DNA from: Acrocarpospora phusangensis
Lineage (GTDB): Bacteria; Actinomycetota; Actinomycetes; Streptosporangiales; Streptosporangiaceae
Length of the DNA stretch: 64,000 nt
Reading direction: 5' to 3'
Assembly: GCF_016862995.1 (NCBI RefSeq)
Contig: NZ_BOOA01000012.1
Span: 62,001-126,000, forward strand
Part shown: positions 34,645 through 44,354 of the stretch, in pieces
How positions within the stretch are numbered: the stretch's first letter is position 1
Layout: each line of letters opens with the position of its first letter
Translations under genes and position numbers: made by a program
The notes under the pieces: model-generated
Database searches by the model: none
What the model was told of the DNA's origin: nothing
The model's input: only the letters and a program-made list of their open reading frames with translations

Positions 34645-35958
34645 CTATTTGACCTTGACGACCACCGTGCTCGCCGCCTTGTCGAGAACCGACTGCTGGA
34701 ACGGCTTATCCCAGAGGGGCCAGAGCAGACCCACGAGCCAGTACAGGTACACCAGCCACGCGCCAATGACGCGGATTCCGGGAATCCAGGTCAGCACCAA
34801 CGGCCCGGCCAGCGCGCCCGCGCGGCGCAAGGCGGCGTCATTGTCGAGACCACCCTCAAGACGGCCGCCGATGCGCACCACCTTGATTCCCATAATGATC
34901 TTACCGAGCGTTTGACCGCGCTGCTTCAGCATGAGGAATTCGTAGCCGAACAGCACGAGTGTGGTGATGAGCGCGGGCACCAGGTAGACGAGGAACGAAC
35001 CCCGGGTGACCGTCTGGGTCTCGATATCGAAACGATCGGTGGCCGCCCAAATGCCGCCCGCGATGATTCCGAGCGCGATGAGCACGACGGCGTAGAGCGC
35101 TCCATCGATGAGGCGCGCCACCAGACGCTGCCACCATTCGGCGAGCGGCGCGGGCGCGCCCGCGGGAATGGGCGCGGGACCGTAGCCGGCTCCGTAGCCG
35201 CCCTGCGGGCCGTAGCCGTAGCCCTGGTACTGGGGGCCGTAGCCCGGCGGGGGCTGCTGCGGGTAGCCCTGGCCGTAGCCGGGCTGCTGGGCGTAGGCCG
35301 GCTGCCCCTGCTGCGGGTGGCCGTAGCCGGGCTGCGCCTGACCGGGCTGGGTGTGGCCGGGCTGGGTCTGCCCGTAGCCCGGCTGCTGCCCGTAAGGCTG
35401 CCCGTGGGGCTGCCCGGCCGGTTGGCCGCCCGGCTGCTGGCCGTAGGGCTGCCCGCCCGCCTGCTGCGGGTAGCCGGGCTGGGCGTAGCCGGGCTGCGTG
35501 TGCGACTGCTGGCCGTACTGCTGCTCCTGGCTGTAGCCCTGCTGGCCGTAGCCCTGCCCATAGCCCTGACCGTAGCCCTGGCCGGGCTGGGACTGGCCGT
35601 AGCCCTGCCCGTAGCCGCCCTGCCCATAACCCTGGCCGTAGCCCGGCTGGCCGTTGCCCGGCTGGGGCTGCTGTGGGGGCTGCTGAGAGGGCTGCTGTGG
35701 GGGCTGCTGGCCCGGTTGGGCGGGTGGCCGCGGGTAGCCCTGGCCGTAGGCTCCGGTGCCGCCCGCCTGTCCGTACGCCCCTGACTGCGGCGGGCCGTAC
35801 ACGGGACGGGAGCCGGTGCCCGCGGCGGGGTTGCGGCTCATGATGGTGACGTCGGGATCGAATTCCGGCGCGGGCTGTTCCGCGCCCTGCTCCCCGCGCT
35901 CGGGCGGCGGCACGTCGCCGGTCGAGTCGTCCTGCGGGTACGGCGGCTGGGTGCTCAC
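34645..35958 (-). CDS. RDD membrane protein with long YGQ-rich low-complexity domain
   Basis: This 437-residue protein has an acidic start (about 1-55) and a very unusual Gly/Tyr/Gln/Pro domain (about 60-265) built of GYGQ, GQGYGQ and PGYGQ units. The RDD membrane domain (about 270-435) starts [19 protein letters not shown] and ends with [17 protein letters not shown]. The head resembles prion-like or phase-separating sequences in composition. It should face the cytoplasm if the first helix inserts as in other RDD proteins. Function is unknown. Confidence 0.88.
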   Translation of the reverse strand: MSTQPPYPQDDSTGDVPPPERGEQGAEQPAPEFDPDVTIMSRNPAAGTGSRPVYGPPQSGAYGQAGGTGAYGQGYPRPPAQPGQQPPQQPSQQPPQQPQPGNGQPGYGQGYGQGGYGQGYGQSQPGQGYGQGYGQGYGQQGYSQEQQYGQQSHTQPGYAQPGYPQQAGGQPYGQQPGGQPAGQPHGQPYGQQPGYGQTQPGHTQPGQAQPGYGHPQQGQPAYAQQPGYGQGYPQQPPPGYGPQYQGYGYGPQGGYGAGYGPAPIPAGAPAPLAEWWQRLVARLIDGALYAVVLIALGIIAGGIWAATDRFDIETQTVTRGSFLVYLVPALITTLVLFGYEFLMLKQRGQTLGKIIMGIKVVRIGGRLEGGLDNDAALRRAGALAGPLVLTWIPGIRVIGAWLVYLYWLVGLLWPLWDKPFQQSVLDKAASTVVVKVK

Positions 35959-36072
35959 CGTGTCACCTCACTTCTCGTTCGAGCGTGGGCACACGTCAGA
36001 CACACACGCTTGACACGCACAAAGTTGCCGGTGCCATTCCACTGTCATTCTTCCCCCTGGTTACGCCTCTAG

Positions 36073-36618
36073 TCAGATTGGCGGCCTGAGGTGCAGAATC
36101 ATGCGCGTGTTGCCCAGCGTGTTGGGCTTGACGTGCTCCAGGTCGAGGAATTCGGCGACGCCTTCGTCATAGGAGGCGAGCAGCTCCGCGTACACCTCGG
36201 GCGAGACCGGCGTGCCGTTGATGGGCACGAATCCGTGCCGGGCGAAGAACTCCACCTCGAAGGTGAGGCAGAACACGCGCCGCACCCCGAGTTCGCGCGC
36301 GGTGTCGATGAGCGCGGCGACGATCCGGTGTCCCAGGCCGAGCCGCCGGGAGCCGGGGTCGACCGCGACCGTCCGGATCTCCGCCAGGTCCTCCCAGAGC
36401 ACGTGCAGCGCCCCGCAGCCGACCACCACGCCGTCCACCTCGGCGACCCAGAACTCCTGCACGTCCTCGTAGAGGGTGACCGTGGACTTCTTGAGCAGCC
36501 GTCGCTCCGCGCCCGAGTACGAGTCCACGAACTTCCGGATGACCCGGACGTCGTGCGTACGCGCCCGGCGCACCACCACGGACTGAGGGACCGCCTGCTC
36601 CACCGACTCCGCCACCAT
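36073..36618 (-). CDS. Amino-acid N-acetyltransferase (GNAT; ArgA-like)
   Basis: A 181-residue GNAT-fold enzyme. SVVVRRARTHDVRVIRKFVD opens the domain, EIRTVAVDPGSRRLGLGHRI carries the acetyl-CoA P-loop (R/Q-x2-G-x-G/A type), and FARHGFVPINGTPVSPEVY is typical of the short N-acetylglutamate synthases of actinobacteria, used in arginine biosynthesis. ATG 36618 puts 15 residues before the domain; ATG 36654 is possible. No arg genes are adjacent, so the glutamate specificity is family-based inference. Confidence 0.82.
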   Translation of the reverse strand: MVAESVEQAVPQSVVVRRARTHDVRVIRKFVDSYSGAERRLLKKSTVTLYEDVQEFWVAEVDGVVVGCGALHVLWEDLAEIRTVAVDPGSRRLGLGHRIVAALIDTARELGVRRVFCLTFEVEFFARHGFVPINGTPVSPEVYAELLASYDEGVAEFLDLEHVKPNTLGNTRMILHLRPPI

Positions 36619-36845
36619 GCTGAGCAGCGTAGTAGGCCGCGGTGAGCGGCCCATGATTAACGGGCGTACCGAAATACCGATGCGTCGCGGAAGGTGCCCG
36701 GGCGCCTACTTTCCGTTGAGATCACGCGTGACCTGGACGTGATCGTTCAGATGCGCAATCTAGACCAGAATTCTGCGTTCCGGTTGAGGACGAACCGGGC
36801 GTGCACTAATGTCCAGCGGGACCACGGCCCTGGAGAGGAGATTGC

Positions 36846-37820
36846 TTGCGCACTCGATTCCTCGGGCGGCTCGCCTTCGTGGGCATCGCACTCGCCGTCA
36901 TCACCGTCGGCGCGCCGATAGTTTCGGCCACCGCGGACCCCGAGCCCACCCTCAAAGAGCTGACCGAAGAGGTGGAGAACCTTTACATCGAGATCGAAAC
37001 GCTCACCGAGGAGTACAACGGCGAGAAGATCCGCCTCAAGGAGGCCGAGCGCGCGGCCCAGCTCGCCAAGACCACGCTCACCAAGAGCGAGGCCGACCTG
37101 GAGGAGCGCCGCCGCAAGGCCAGCCTGTTCGCGCAGAACTCCTACATGACCGGTGGCGCCGCGACCGCCTTCGGCCTGATGGGCTCCGCGGACCCGGACC
37201 GGTACCTGGACATCGCCTCCACGACGTACGCGCTGCAGCTCCAGACCGGCGAGGAGGTGCTCCAGGTCGAGAAGGCCATGGAGACCGCCAAGCGCGCCCG
37301 CGCGGGCGCCAAGGCCCGCCAGGACGAGGTGGCGAAGCTGATCAAGAGCATCGACACCCGGCAGGACAAGATCCGCAGACTGATCAAGAAGACCGAGGGC
37401 TCGCTCTACCGCCAGGTCGCGGGCAAGGTCAGCCGCGCCACCCGGCTCTCCCTGCCGGTGGTCGGCGACGGCAAGGCCGCGCAGGCGGTCAGGTGGGCGC
37501 TCACCCAGCAGCTCAAGCCGTACGTGTGGGGGGCCGAGGGCCCGAACTCCTACGACTGCTCCGGCCTGGTGATGGCCGCCTACCAGCGGGTGGGCATCAG
37601 CCTGCCGCACTACACCGGCGACCAGTGGACGGCCGGCACCCACATCAAGCGCGAGGACCTGCGCCCCGGCGACCTGGTGTTCTTCTACAACGACCTGCAC
37701 CACGTGGGCATGTACATCGGCGGCGGCTACATGGTGCACGCGCCGCGCACCGGCGACGTCGTCCGGGTGGCCGCGATCGGCAACCGCCCCTTCGCGGGCG
37801 CGGTCCGTATCGCCGACTGA
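36846..37820 (+). CDS. Secreted NlpC/P60 peptidoglycan endopeptidase
   Basis: This 324-residue exported cell-wall hydrolase starts at a TTG with GGAGAGGAG upstream. It has a signal peptide (about 1-30, cleavage near SATA-DP), a long coiled coil (about 33-200) as in RipA-like proteins, and a C-terminal NlpC/P60 domain. The catalytic Cys is in SYDCSGLVM, the His in HHVGMYIGGG, and the polar third residue near MVHAPRTGD. It cleaves stem peptides; the coiled coil probably blocks or targets the enzyme. It is a paralogue of the gene at 62129-63352. Confidence 0.92.
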   Translation: MRTRFLGRLAFVGIALAVITVGAPIVSATADPEPTLKELTEEVENLYIEIETLTEEYNGEKIRLKEAERAAQLAKTTLTKSEADLEERRRKASLFAQNSYMTGGAATAFGLMGSADPDRYLDIASTTYALQLQTGEEVLQVEKAMETAKRARAGAKARQDEVAKLIKSIDTRQDKIRRLIKKTEGSLYRQVAGKVSRATRLSLPVVGDGKAAQAVRWALTQQLKPYVWGAEGPNSYDCSGLVMAAYQRVGISLPHYTGDQWTAGTHIKREDLRPGDLVFFYNDLHHVGMYIGGGYMVHAPRTGDVVRVAAIGNRPFAGAVRIAD

Positions 37821-37895
37821 GCCGACCGAGCGGACCGAGCGGACCGAGCGAGTTCGGGCAGGGGATGGGATCTGATCCCGCCGGTGAGGGCGGGA

Positions 37896-38135
37896 TCAGA
37901 TCAGACGGCGGCGAGCCGCCCAGGCGACCGCCTCGATCGCGGTCGCGACGCCAATCCGATCGCAGATACCCCGGAGCCTGCGCCGGACCGTGCGGCCGCT
38001 CACATCCAGCCGACGGCCCACCCGGTCCACCGTGACGCCTTTCGCCAGTTCGGCGAGAAGCAGCAGTTCATCGTCGGTTAGACCGGCACGCTCCATGTCC
38101 AGATCACTCCGGGCAACCACCTCAGAAAACGACAT
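37896..38135 (-). CDS. LuxR-type HTH-only protein, 79 aa
   Basis: The 79-residue protein is essentially one LuxR/GerE-like helix-turn-helix: LTDDELLLLAELAKGVTVD, then VGRRLDVSGRTVRRRLRGIC. There is no receiver or ligand domain. GAGAGGGG precedes ATG 38135. It could regulate alone or partner with another regulator. A TetR gene lies divergently 119 bp away, so the two may share a control region. Confidence 0.75.
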   Translation of the reverse strand: MSFSEVVARSDLDMERAGLTDDELLLLAELAKGVTVDRVGRRLDVSGRTVRRRLRGICDRIGVATAIEAVAWAARRRLI

Positions 38136-38254
38136 CGTGAGCCCCTCTCCCACGACGAATGATTTTCGCCACCCTTGGGGAAGGTAAACGCCGCTGCGAA
38201 AGGTCGTCAAGCAGCCGCATTGACATAGCAATGACTACGTGAACTACTGGGGCC

Positions 38255-38890
38255 ATGCCGCCGCCCCGGAGAAGCGGGCCCGACCCGGCGCGGCTGACGC
38301 GTGCGGAGACTAAGGCGCGCACCCGGGCCCTGCTGCTGGACGCGGCCGCGGACGTCTTCGCCGAGCAGGGTTTCGCCGGCGCCTCGGTGGAGGAGATCGC
38401 CCGCCGGGCGGGTTTCACGATCGGCGCGCTCTACGCGCACTTCCCCGGCAAGGACGACCTGTTCCTCACCCTGTTCGAGGAGCACGTCTCGCACCACCTG
38501 GAGAACGCGGCACGCATCGCGGGCGGTGACGACGTGCTGGCCACGTTCGGGGCGTACCTCACCGAGGTGGCGGACGAGCACGCCGCGTGGAGCATGCTGG
38601 AGCTGGAGTTCCTGCGGTACGCGCTGCCCCGGCCCGAGCTGCTGGCCCGGCTGGCCGAACGCTGGCGGGTGCCCAGGGACACGATCGCCGAGCTGGCGGG
38701 CGGGGGCCTGTTCGGGGCGAACGGGGACCCGCGGGCCGTGGCCACGGTGATCATGGCGCTGTTCGAAGGGCTGGTGCTCCAGCGCAGGATCGACAGGGCC
38801 GCCGTCCCGGCGGCCCTGTTCTCCGACGCCCTGCGCTGGCTCGCCCGCGGCCTCGTGAGCGAGAAGGCGGGCGAGACCCGGCCCGGCTAG
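38255..38890 (+). CDS. TetR-family regulator
   Basis: This 211-residue regulator has its HTH at about residues 20-70 (LLLDAAADVFAEQGFAGASV, then GFTIGALYAHFPGKDDLF). The C-terminal domain resembles the AcrR-like group, and the ligand is unknown. It stands alone, divergent from the LuxR-type gene. Its TAG stop overlaps the lysS stop on the other strand in the same CTAG. Confidence 0.9.
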   Translation: MPPPRRSGPDPARLTRAETKARTRALLLDAAADVFAEQGFAGASVEEIARRAGFTIGALYAHFPGKDDLFLTLFEEHVSHHLENAARIAGGDDVLATFGAYLTEVADEHAAWSMLELEFLRYALPRPELLARLAERWRVPRDTIAELAGGGLFGANGDPRAVATVIMALFEGLVLQRRIDRAAVPAALFSDALRWLARGLVSEKAGETRPG

Positions 38891-40383
38891 GTGGGCCGCA
38901 CCAGCGGGAACAGGATCGTCTCCCGGATGTTCTTGCCGGTGAACGCCATGATCAGGCGGTCGATGCCGACCCCGAGACCGCCGGTGGGGGGCATCGCGTA
39001 CTCCAGCGCCTGCAGGAAGTCCTCGTCCAGCTGCATGGCGTCCGGATCGCCGCCCGCGGCCAGCAGGGACTGCTCGGTGAGGCGGCGGCGCTGCTCGATC
39101 GGGTCCACCAGCTCCGAGTAGGCGGTGCCCAGCTCGGTGCCGAAGCCGATCAGGTCCCACTTCTCGGTCAGCAGCGGGTTGTCCCGGTGCTGGCGGGTCA
39201 GCGGCGAGGTCTCCAGCGGGTAGTCCATGACGAACGTGGGCTGGATCAGCGTGTGCTCGATCAGCGCCTCGAAGATCTCCTGGACCAGCTTGCCCGAGCC
39301 CCACTTGGGGTCCCAGTGGATCTCCCGCTGGTCGGCGTACTTGCGCAGCTGCTCCAGCGAGGTGTCGGTGGTGATCTCCTGGCCGAGGGCCTGGGAGACC
39401 GAGCCGTACAGGGTGATCCTGGGCCATTCGGGCAGGCCGAGGTCGACCTCGTGCTCGCCGTGGGTGACCACGGAGGTGCCCAGGGCGGCCTGCACGGCCT
39501 TCTGGATCATCCGCTGGGTCAGGTCGGCCATGTCGTTGTAGTCGAGATACGTGCCGTACGCCTCCAGCATCGTGAACTCGGGGTTGTGCGTCGCGTCCGC
39601 GCCCTCGTTGCGGAAGTTGCGGTTCATCTCGAAGACCTTCTCGATGCCGCCGACCACGAGCCGCTTCAGGTAGAGCTCGATCGCGATGCGCAGGTAGAGC
39701 TCCATCCCGCCGTACGCGTTGATCTGCGTCTTGAACGGCCGGGCGCTCGCGCCCCCGTGGATGGGCTGGAGCATCGGCGTCTCGACCTCGAGGTAGCCCT
39801 CCTCGTGCCAGAAGTCGCGGACCGCGCGCACGGTGGCACTCCGCACGTACGCCATCCGGCGGGCTTCCTCGTTGACGATGAGGTCCACGTAGCGGAGCCG
39901 GACCCGGGCTTCGGGGTCGCTCAGGCCGGCGTGCTTCTCCGGCAGCGGGCGCAGGCACTTGGAGGTGATCCGCCAGCTCTCCGCCATGATCGAGAGCTCA
40001 CCGCGGCGGGAGGTGACGACCTCGCCCTCGATGCCGACGTGGTCGCCCAGGTCGACGTCGCGCTTCCAGGCGGCCAGTGACTCCTCGCCCAGCCGGTCCA
40101 GCGAGAGCATGATCTGCAGGTCGCCGGAGCCGTCCCGGATGGTGGCGAAGCAGAGTTTGCCGCCGATGCGCGACAGCATCACCCGCCCGACGACGCCGAC
40201 GTGGTCGCCGGTGGCCGCGCCGGGCTCCAGCTCGGCGTATTTCTCCCGGATTTCGGCGTTGGTCGCCGTCCGGGGAAACGTCACGGGGTAGGGGTCGACG
40301 CCTTCGGCCCGCAGCCGGTCCAGCTTGTCGCGCCGGACGCGCATCTGCTCGGGAAGGTCGATCTGCTCATCGCTCACGGACAC
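38887..40383 (-). CDS. lysS: Lysyl-tRNA synthetase, class II
   Basis: This 498-residue enzyme charges tRNA-Lys. The N-terminal OB-fold anticodon domain (about 55-160) is followed by the class II core: motif 1 around FWHEEGYLEVETPMLQP, motif 2 FEMNRNFRNEGADATHNPEF, and motif 3 GLGVGIDRLIMAFTG. ATG 40383 begins MSVSDEQIDLPEQMRVRRDK, as usual for this family. It lies on the same strand as, but well upstream of, the lsr2-clpC region, an arrangement I know from other actinomycetes. A class I LysRS is not seen. Confidence 0.97.
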   Translation of the reverse strand: MSVSDEQIDLPEQMRVRRDKLDRLRAEGVDPYPVTFPRTATNAEIREKYAELEPGAATGDHVGVVGRVMLSRIGGKLCFATIRDGSGDLQIMLSLDRLGEESLAAWKRDVDLGDHVGIEGEVVTSRRGELSIMAESWRITSKCLRPLPEKHAGLSDPEARVRLRYVDLIVNEEARRMAYVRSATVRAVRDFWHEEGYLEVETPMLQPIHGGASARPFKTQINAYGGMELYLRIAIELYLKRLVVGGIEKVFEMNRNFRNEGADATHNPEFTMLEAYGTYLDYNDMADLTQRMIQKAVQAALGTSVVTHGEHEVDLGLPEWPRITLYGSVSQALGQEITTDTSLEQLRKYADQREIHWDPKWGSGKLVQEIFEALIEHTLIQPTFVMDYPLETSPLTRQHRDNPLLTEKWDLIGFGTELGTAYSELVDPIEQRRRLTEQSLLAAGGDPDAMQLDEDFLQALEYAMPPTGGLGVGIDRLIMAFTGKNIRETILFPLVRPT

Positions 40384-40509
40384 AAAGATTACCGAGTCGC
40401 GGCAAGCGGAATTGCAAGCCGCGTGCTAGCGGGCGGCAGGGCCGGTGAAAGGGCGTGCGCGTATTCATGTATCACACCCCCAAGGGTGCCCCCGAGAAGG
40501 AGCACAGAA

Positions 40510-40974
40510 ATGAAGCGCATGACCCGAGCGATGGTAGCTCTGGCCGCGGGCGCCACCGCCGCGGTCCTCGCTCTCCCCTCCGCCGCGAACGCCAACCCCG
40601 CCAACGAGTGGGGCCCGTACTACTCGCACAACGACCTGGCCCGGGTGAAGGGCACCATCGACATCACCTGGAACCAGCACCAGACCATCAACCGCGTCGA
40701 CGTCACCGGCCAGCTCTGGGACGACGACAACCGCTACTACAAGCACGGCGGCAAGTGCGCCTACGTGAAGTTCCAGGTCTCCAACCTGTTCAGCCACCAC
40801 TTCTACACGGTCAAGAAGTACAAGCACTGCGGCTACGGCACCGCCAAGCACTTCGCGTTCGGCAAGAAGGGGGTCAGCAGCCTGCGTTTCAAGGTCTGCC
40901 AGATTCACCACAAGTCCGGGAAGCTGTCCAGCTGCAGCGACTGGAACTACCTCTACACCGTCGAAAGCGAGTGA
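40510..40974 (+). CDS. Small secreted protein of unknown function
   Basis: This 154-residue exported protein has a clear Sec signal (about 1-28, cleavage near ANA-NP). The mature part is rich in Lys, His, Tyr and Trp, with four Cys (GGKCAYV, YKHCGYG, FKVCQIH, LSSCSDW) that could form two disulfides. AAGGAG lies 7 nt before ATG 40510. I do not recognise a family. The His and Lys content might suit metal or polyanion binding, but that is speculation. Confidence 0.8.
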   Translation: MKRMTRAMVALAAGATAAVLALPSAANANPANEWGPYYSHNDLARVKGTIDITWNQHQTINRVDVTGQLWDDDNRYYKHGGKCAYVKFQVSNLFSHHFYTVKKYKHCGYGTAKHFAFGKKGVSSLRFKVCQIHHKSGKLSSCSDWNYLYTVESE

Positions 40975-40988
40975 TCCATATAGATCGG

Positions 40989-41025
40989 GAGCCCGCTCTT
41001 TCCGGGAGAACCGGAAAGGCGGGCT
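40989..41025. terminator. Hairpin between secreted protein gene and coaX
   Basis: GAGCCCGC-TC-TTTCCGG pairs with CCGGAAA-G-GCGGGCTC around GAGAA. It lies between the stops of two convergent genes and can serve both. Confidence 0.8.
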
Positions 41026-41026
41026 C

Positions 41027-41809
41027 TCACGCTGTGTTGCGGGCGTAGATGAGGCGCAGGCCGATCAGGGTCAGCCAGGGCTCGTGCTCGTCGATCGTCC
41101 TGGCCTCGTTGACGACCAGCGGCGCGCCGGGTCCGGTGGCGACCACGGTCACGTCCTCGGGGTCGTCGGCCAGCTCGGCGGACATGCGCTCCACGATGCC
41201 GTCCACCAGGCCGGCGAAGCCGTAGATGATGCCGGACTGCAGGGCCTCCACGGTGTTCTTGGCGATCACCTGGCGGGGGCGGATGAGCTCGACCTTGTGC
41301 AGCTGGGCGCCGGCGGTGGCCAGGGCGTCCACGGAGATCTCCAGGCCGGGGGCGGTCACCGCGCCCACGTACTCGCCGCGGGCCGAGACGGCGTCGAAGG
41401 AGGTGGCGGTGCCGAAGTCGACGATGACGCAGGGGCCGCCGTACAGGGTGGTGGCCGCCAGGGCGTTGACGATGCGGTCGCTGCCGACCTCCTTGGGGTT
41501 GTCCATCCGGACCGGGACCCCGGTGCGCACACCCGGTTCGACGACGACGGTGGTGACGTCGCCGTAGTAGCGGCGCGACATCTCCCGCATCTCGTTCAGC
41601 ACCGATGGAACGGTCGAACAGATGGCCAGCCCGGCGATGTCCGCGTTTTTCAGGATCGGTGACTGGGACAGCAGGCCCTGGAGGACCACCGCGATCTCGT
41701 CGGCGGTCCTGCGCGGGTCGGTGGCGATGCGCCAGTGCTCAAGGACGTCCTCACCCTCGAACAGGCCAAGCACCGTGTGGGTGTTGCTGACGTCGATGGT
41801 GAGCAGCAT
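41027..41809 (-). CDS. coaX: Type III pantothenate kinase
   Basis: Phosphorylates pantothenate in the first step of CoA synthesis. The 260-residue ASKHA-fold protein starts MLLTIDVSNTHTVLGLF with the phosphate-binding DVSNTHT. It has GSDRIVNALAA (the G-x-D-R motif) and VIVDFGTATSFDAV. ATG 41809 gives the conserved family start; the frame is open to 41842. It lies 7 bp after the nadB-nadC stop and ends the pantothenate/NAD operon. Confidence 0.95.
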   Translation of the reverse strand: MLLTIDVSNTHTVLGLFEGEDVLEHWRIATDPRRTADEIAVVLQGLLSQSPILKNADIAGLAICSTVPSVLNEMREMSRRYYGDVTTVVVEPGVRTGVPVRMDNPKEVGSDRIVNALAATTLYGGPCVIVDFGTATSFDAVSARGEYVGAVTAPGLEISVDALATAGAQLHKVELIRPRQVIAKNTVEALQSGIIYGFAGLVDGIVERMSAELADDPEDVTVVATGPGAPLVVNEARTIDEHEPWLTLIGLRLIYARNTA

Positions 41810-41816
41810 CCCCTGA

Positions 41817-44270
41817 TTATGCACCACGAAGATCCAAAGCAATATCGAGAGCGGGCGCGGAATGTGTGAGCGCCCCCACGGCGAGGTAATCCACTCCGGT
41901 CTCGGCCACCGCGCGGGCCACCTCCAGGGTCAGGCCGCCGCTGGACTCCAGCCGGGCCCGGCCGGCGACCAGCCGTACCGCCTCGGCCAGTTCCGGGACG
42001 GTGAAGTTGTCCAGCAGGATCTCGTCCGCGCCTTCGGCCAGCACCGGCTCGATCTGGTCGATCCGGTCCACCTCGACCTCGATGGCGATACCCGGATAGG
42101 TACGGCGGACCGCCCGGAACGCCTCGGCCACACCGCCCGCGGCCAGCACGTGGTTGTCCTTGATCAGGGCGGCGTCGTAGAGGCCCATCCGGTGGTTGAC
42201 GCCGCCGCCGCAGCGCACCGCGTACTTCTCCAGGGCGCGCAGGCCGGGGAGGGTCTTGCGGCTGTCCCGTACGCGGGCGCCGGTGCCGTCGATGGCGCGC
42301 ACCCAGAGGCGGGTCTGGGTGGCGATGCCGGACAGGTGGGTGAGGAAGTTGAGCGCCGTGCGCTCCATCGTGAGCAGGGCCCGGGTCCTGCCGCGCACGG
42401 TGAGGAGCACGTCGCCGCGGCGCACCTCGTCCCCGTCCTCGGCCAGGCGCTCCACCTGGAGGCCGGCCCGCCGGAAGACGGTCTCGGCGACCGGGAGCCC
42501 GGCGACCACGCCGTCCCGGCGCGCCACCACGTCGGCCACCGACTCCTGGTCGGCCGGGATGGTGGCGGCCGAGGTCACGTCCTCGCCGTCGGCCAGGTCC
42601 TCGCGGAGGGCCGCGGCCACCAGGTGCTCCACGTCGAGGGCGTCGGAGGATCGCATGCTGAGTTCACCCTTCTCGGTGAGGGTCAGATCGATGTGGCGGA
42701 GCCACTGGTCGTCGCGGCGCTCGGGATGGTCCTCGCGCCAGTGCGAGCCGCGGGTCTCCTCGCGTACGCCTGCCGCCACGGTCAGGGCGGTGGCGACCGT
42801 GTGCAGGTTGGTGGCCTCCCAGGACTCCGTACAGGGCTCGACGGCGACGGGGGTCCAGCGGGCGTCGGCCAGGGCGCGGCGCACGGCGGCCAGGGACCCG
42901 CGGCTGCGCAGCACCCCGGCGCCCTGGCTCATGAACGCCTGCACCCGCCCGCGGGTACGGGGGTCCACCAGGCCGTCGGCGCGGTCGTCGGCGGGGTCCC
43001 GGGGCGGACGCCGTACGGCGATGAGGTCGGAGGCGATGCGCTCGGCGAAGACCAAGCCCTCCAGGAGGGAGTTGGAGGCCAGGCGGTTGGCGCCGTGCAC
43101 GCCGGTGCAGGCCACCTCGCCGCAGGCGTACAGGCCGGGCACGGTGGTCCTGCCCCTCAGGTCGGTACGGACTCCGCCGCTGGCGTAGTGCGCGGCCGGG
43201 GCGACCGGGATGAGGTCGGTGACGGGGTCGATGCCGTGCTCGCGGCAGACCGCCAGGATGGTCGGGAACCTGGCCTGCCACTTCTCCGCGCCGAAGTGCC
43301 GCGCGTCCAGGTAGACATGGTCCGCGCCGGTCTCCGCCATGCGGCGCATGATGGCCTTGGCCACCACGTCGCGGGGGGCCAGGTCGGCGAGCTCGTGCAC
43401 GCCGGCCATGAACCGTTCCCCGGCCGCGTCCACCAGCACCGCGCCCTCGCCGCGCACGGCCTCGGAGACGAGCGGCTGCTGCCCGGTGGAGCCCTCGCCC
43501 AGCCAGAGCACGGTGGGGTGGAACTGCACGAACTCCAGGTCCCTGACGGTCGCCCCGGCGCGCAGCGCGAGGGCCACGCCGTCCCCGGTGGAGACGACCG
43601 GGTTGGTGGTGGCCGCGTAGACCTGTCCCATGCCGCCGCTGGCCAGCACGACGGCCCCGGCCCTGATCGCGCCGACGCCGTCGCGGGCGCCCTCGCCCAT
43701 CACGTGCAGGGTGACTCCGCAGGCGGCGCCGTCGGCGTCCTTGAGCAGGTCGAGCGCGAGCGCGTGCTCGATCACCTCGATCCTGGGCTCGTGCGCGGCC
43801 GCCTCGATGAGGGCCCGCTGCACCTCGGCCCCGGTGGCGTCGCCGCCCGCGTGCACGATCCGGTTGCGGCGGTGGCCGCCCTCCCGGGTGAGCTGGAGTT
43901 CGCCGTCGGCGTCCCGGTCGAACCGGGCGCCGTGCTCCATCAGCCGTTTGAGCGCGTCGGGGCCCTCGGTGACCAGCACCCGGACGGCCTCCTCGTCGCA
44001 CAGGCCGGCGCCCGCGAGCAGGGTGTCCCGGAGATGCTCCGCCGGGGTGTCGTCCGGGTCGAGCACGGCGGCGATGCCGCCCTGGGCCCACTGGGTGGAC
44101 CCGGCGGAGAGCACGTCCTTGGTGACGACGAGGACCCGGCCCTCCGGGGAGAGCTCGGTGTAGCGCAGCGCCACGGTGAGCCCGGCGATGCCCGATCCGA
44201 CCACGACCACATCCGCCGTCACCGTCCAGCCGGGTGCGGGTGCCGTCAGCTTCCGTGGCATGGTCGTCAT
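41817..44270 (-). CDS. nadB-nadC: Fused L-aspartate oxidase / nicotinate-nucleotide pyrophosphorylase
   Basis: An 817-residue fusion of two NAD-synthesis enzymes. Residues about 1-535 are NadB: FAD motif VVVGSGIAGLTVALR, STQWAQGGIAA, EFVQFHPT, and the helical C-domain. Residues about 545-817 are NadC: RDSRKTLPGLRALEKYAV, GGGVNHRMGLYDAALIKDNH and LDNFTVPEL. I checked that the junction (near 42660, EKGELSMRSSDAL) has no stop. An internal ATG at 42656 with GAAGGG upstream could give free NadC. Normally the two genes are separate and adjacent. NadA is not in the window. Confidence 0.95.
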   Translation of the reverse strand: MTTMPRKLTAPAPGWTVTADVVVVGSGIAGLTVALRYTELSPEGRVLVVTKDVLSAGSTQWAQGGIAAVLDPDDTPAEHLRDTLLAGAGLCDEEAVRVLVTEGPDALKRLMEHGARFDRDADGELQLTREGGHRRNRIVHAGGDATGAEVQRALIEAAAHEPRIEVIEHALALDLLKDADGAACGVTLHVMGEGARDGVGAIRAGAVVLASGGMGQVYAATTNPVVSTGDGVALALRAGATVRDLEFVQFHPTVLWLGEGSTGQQPLVSEAVRGEGAVLVDAAGERFMAGVHELADLAPRDVVAKAIMRRMAETGADHVYLDARHFGAEKWQARFPTILAVCREHGIDPVTDLIPVAPAAHYASGGVRTDLRGRTTVPGLYACGEVACTGVHGANRLASNSLLEGLVFAERIASDLIAVRRPPRDPADDRADGLVDPRTRGRVQAFMSQGAGVLRSRGSLAAVRRALADARWTPVAVEPCTESWEATNLHTVATALTVAAGVREETRGSHWREDHPERRDDQWLRHIDLTLTEKGELSMRSSDALDVEHLVAAALREDLADGEDVTSAATIPADQESVADVVARRDGVVAGLPVAETVFRRAGLQVERLAEDGDEVRRGDVLLTVRGRTRALLTMERTALNFLTHLSGIATQTRLWVRAIDGTGARVRDSRKTLPGLRALEKYAVRCGGGVNHRMGLYDAALIKDNHVLAAGGVAEAFRAVRRTYPGIAIEVEVDRIDQIEPVLAEGADEILLDNFTVPELAEAVRLVAGRARLESSGGLTLEVARAVAETGVDYLAVGALTHSAPALDIALDLRGA

Positions 44271-44354
44271 CGCGAGCCCCTTTCGTCAACATGACGATAA
44301 CGCCTCGCGTGCCGGGAAAACTTCCCGGGGCACCCTGCCGGGCATCGATCCAGG

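Noticed and set aside
36655-36845. c-di-AMP (ydaO) riboswitch before the NlpC/P60 gene
   Set aside because: Such riboswitches often precede wall hydrolases in actinobacteria, but I could not find the conserved segments here or before 63352.
44271-44354. panD between panC and nadB-nadC
   Set aside because: Only 84 bp are available; the gene is about 400 bp.
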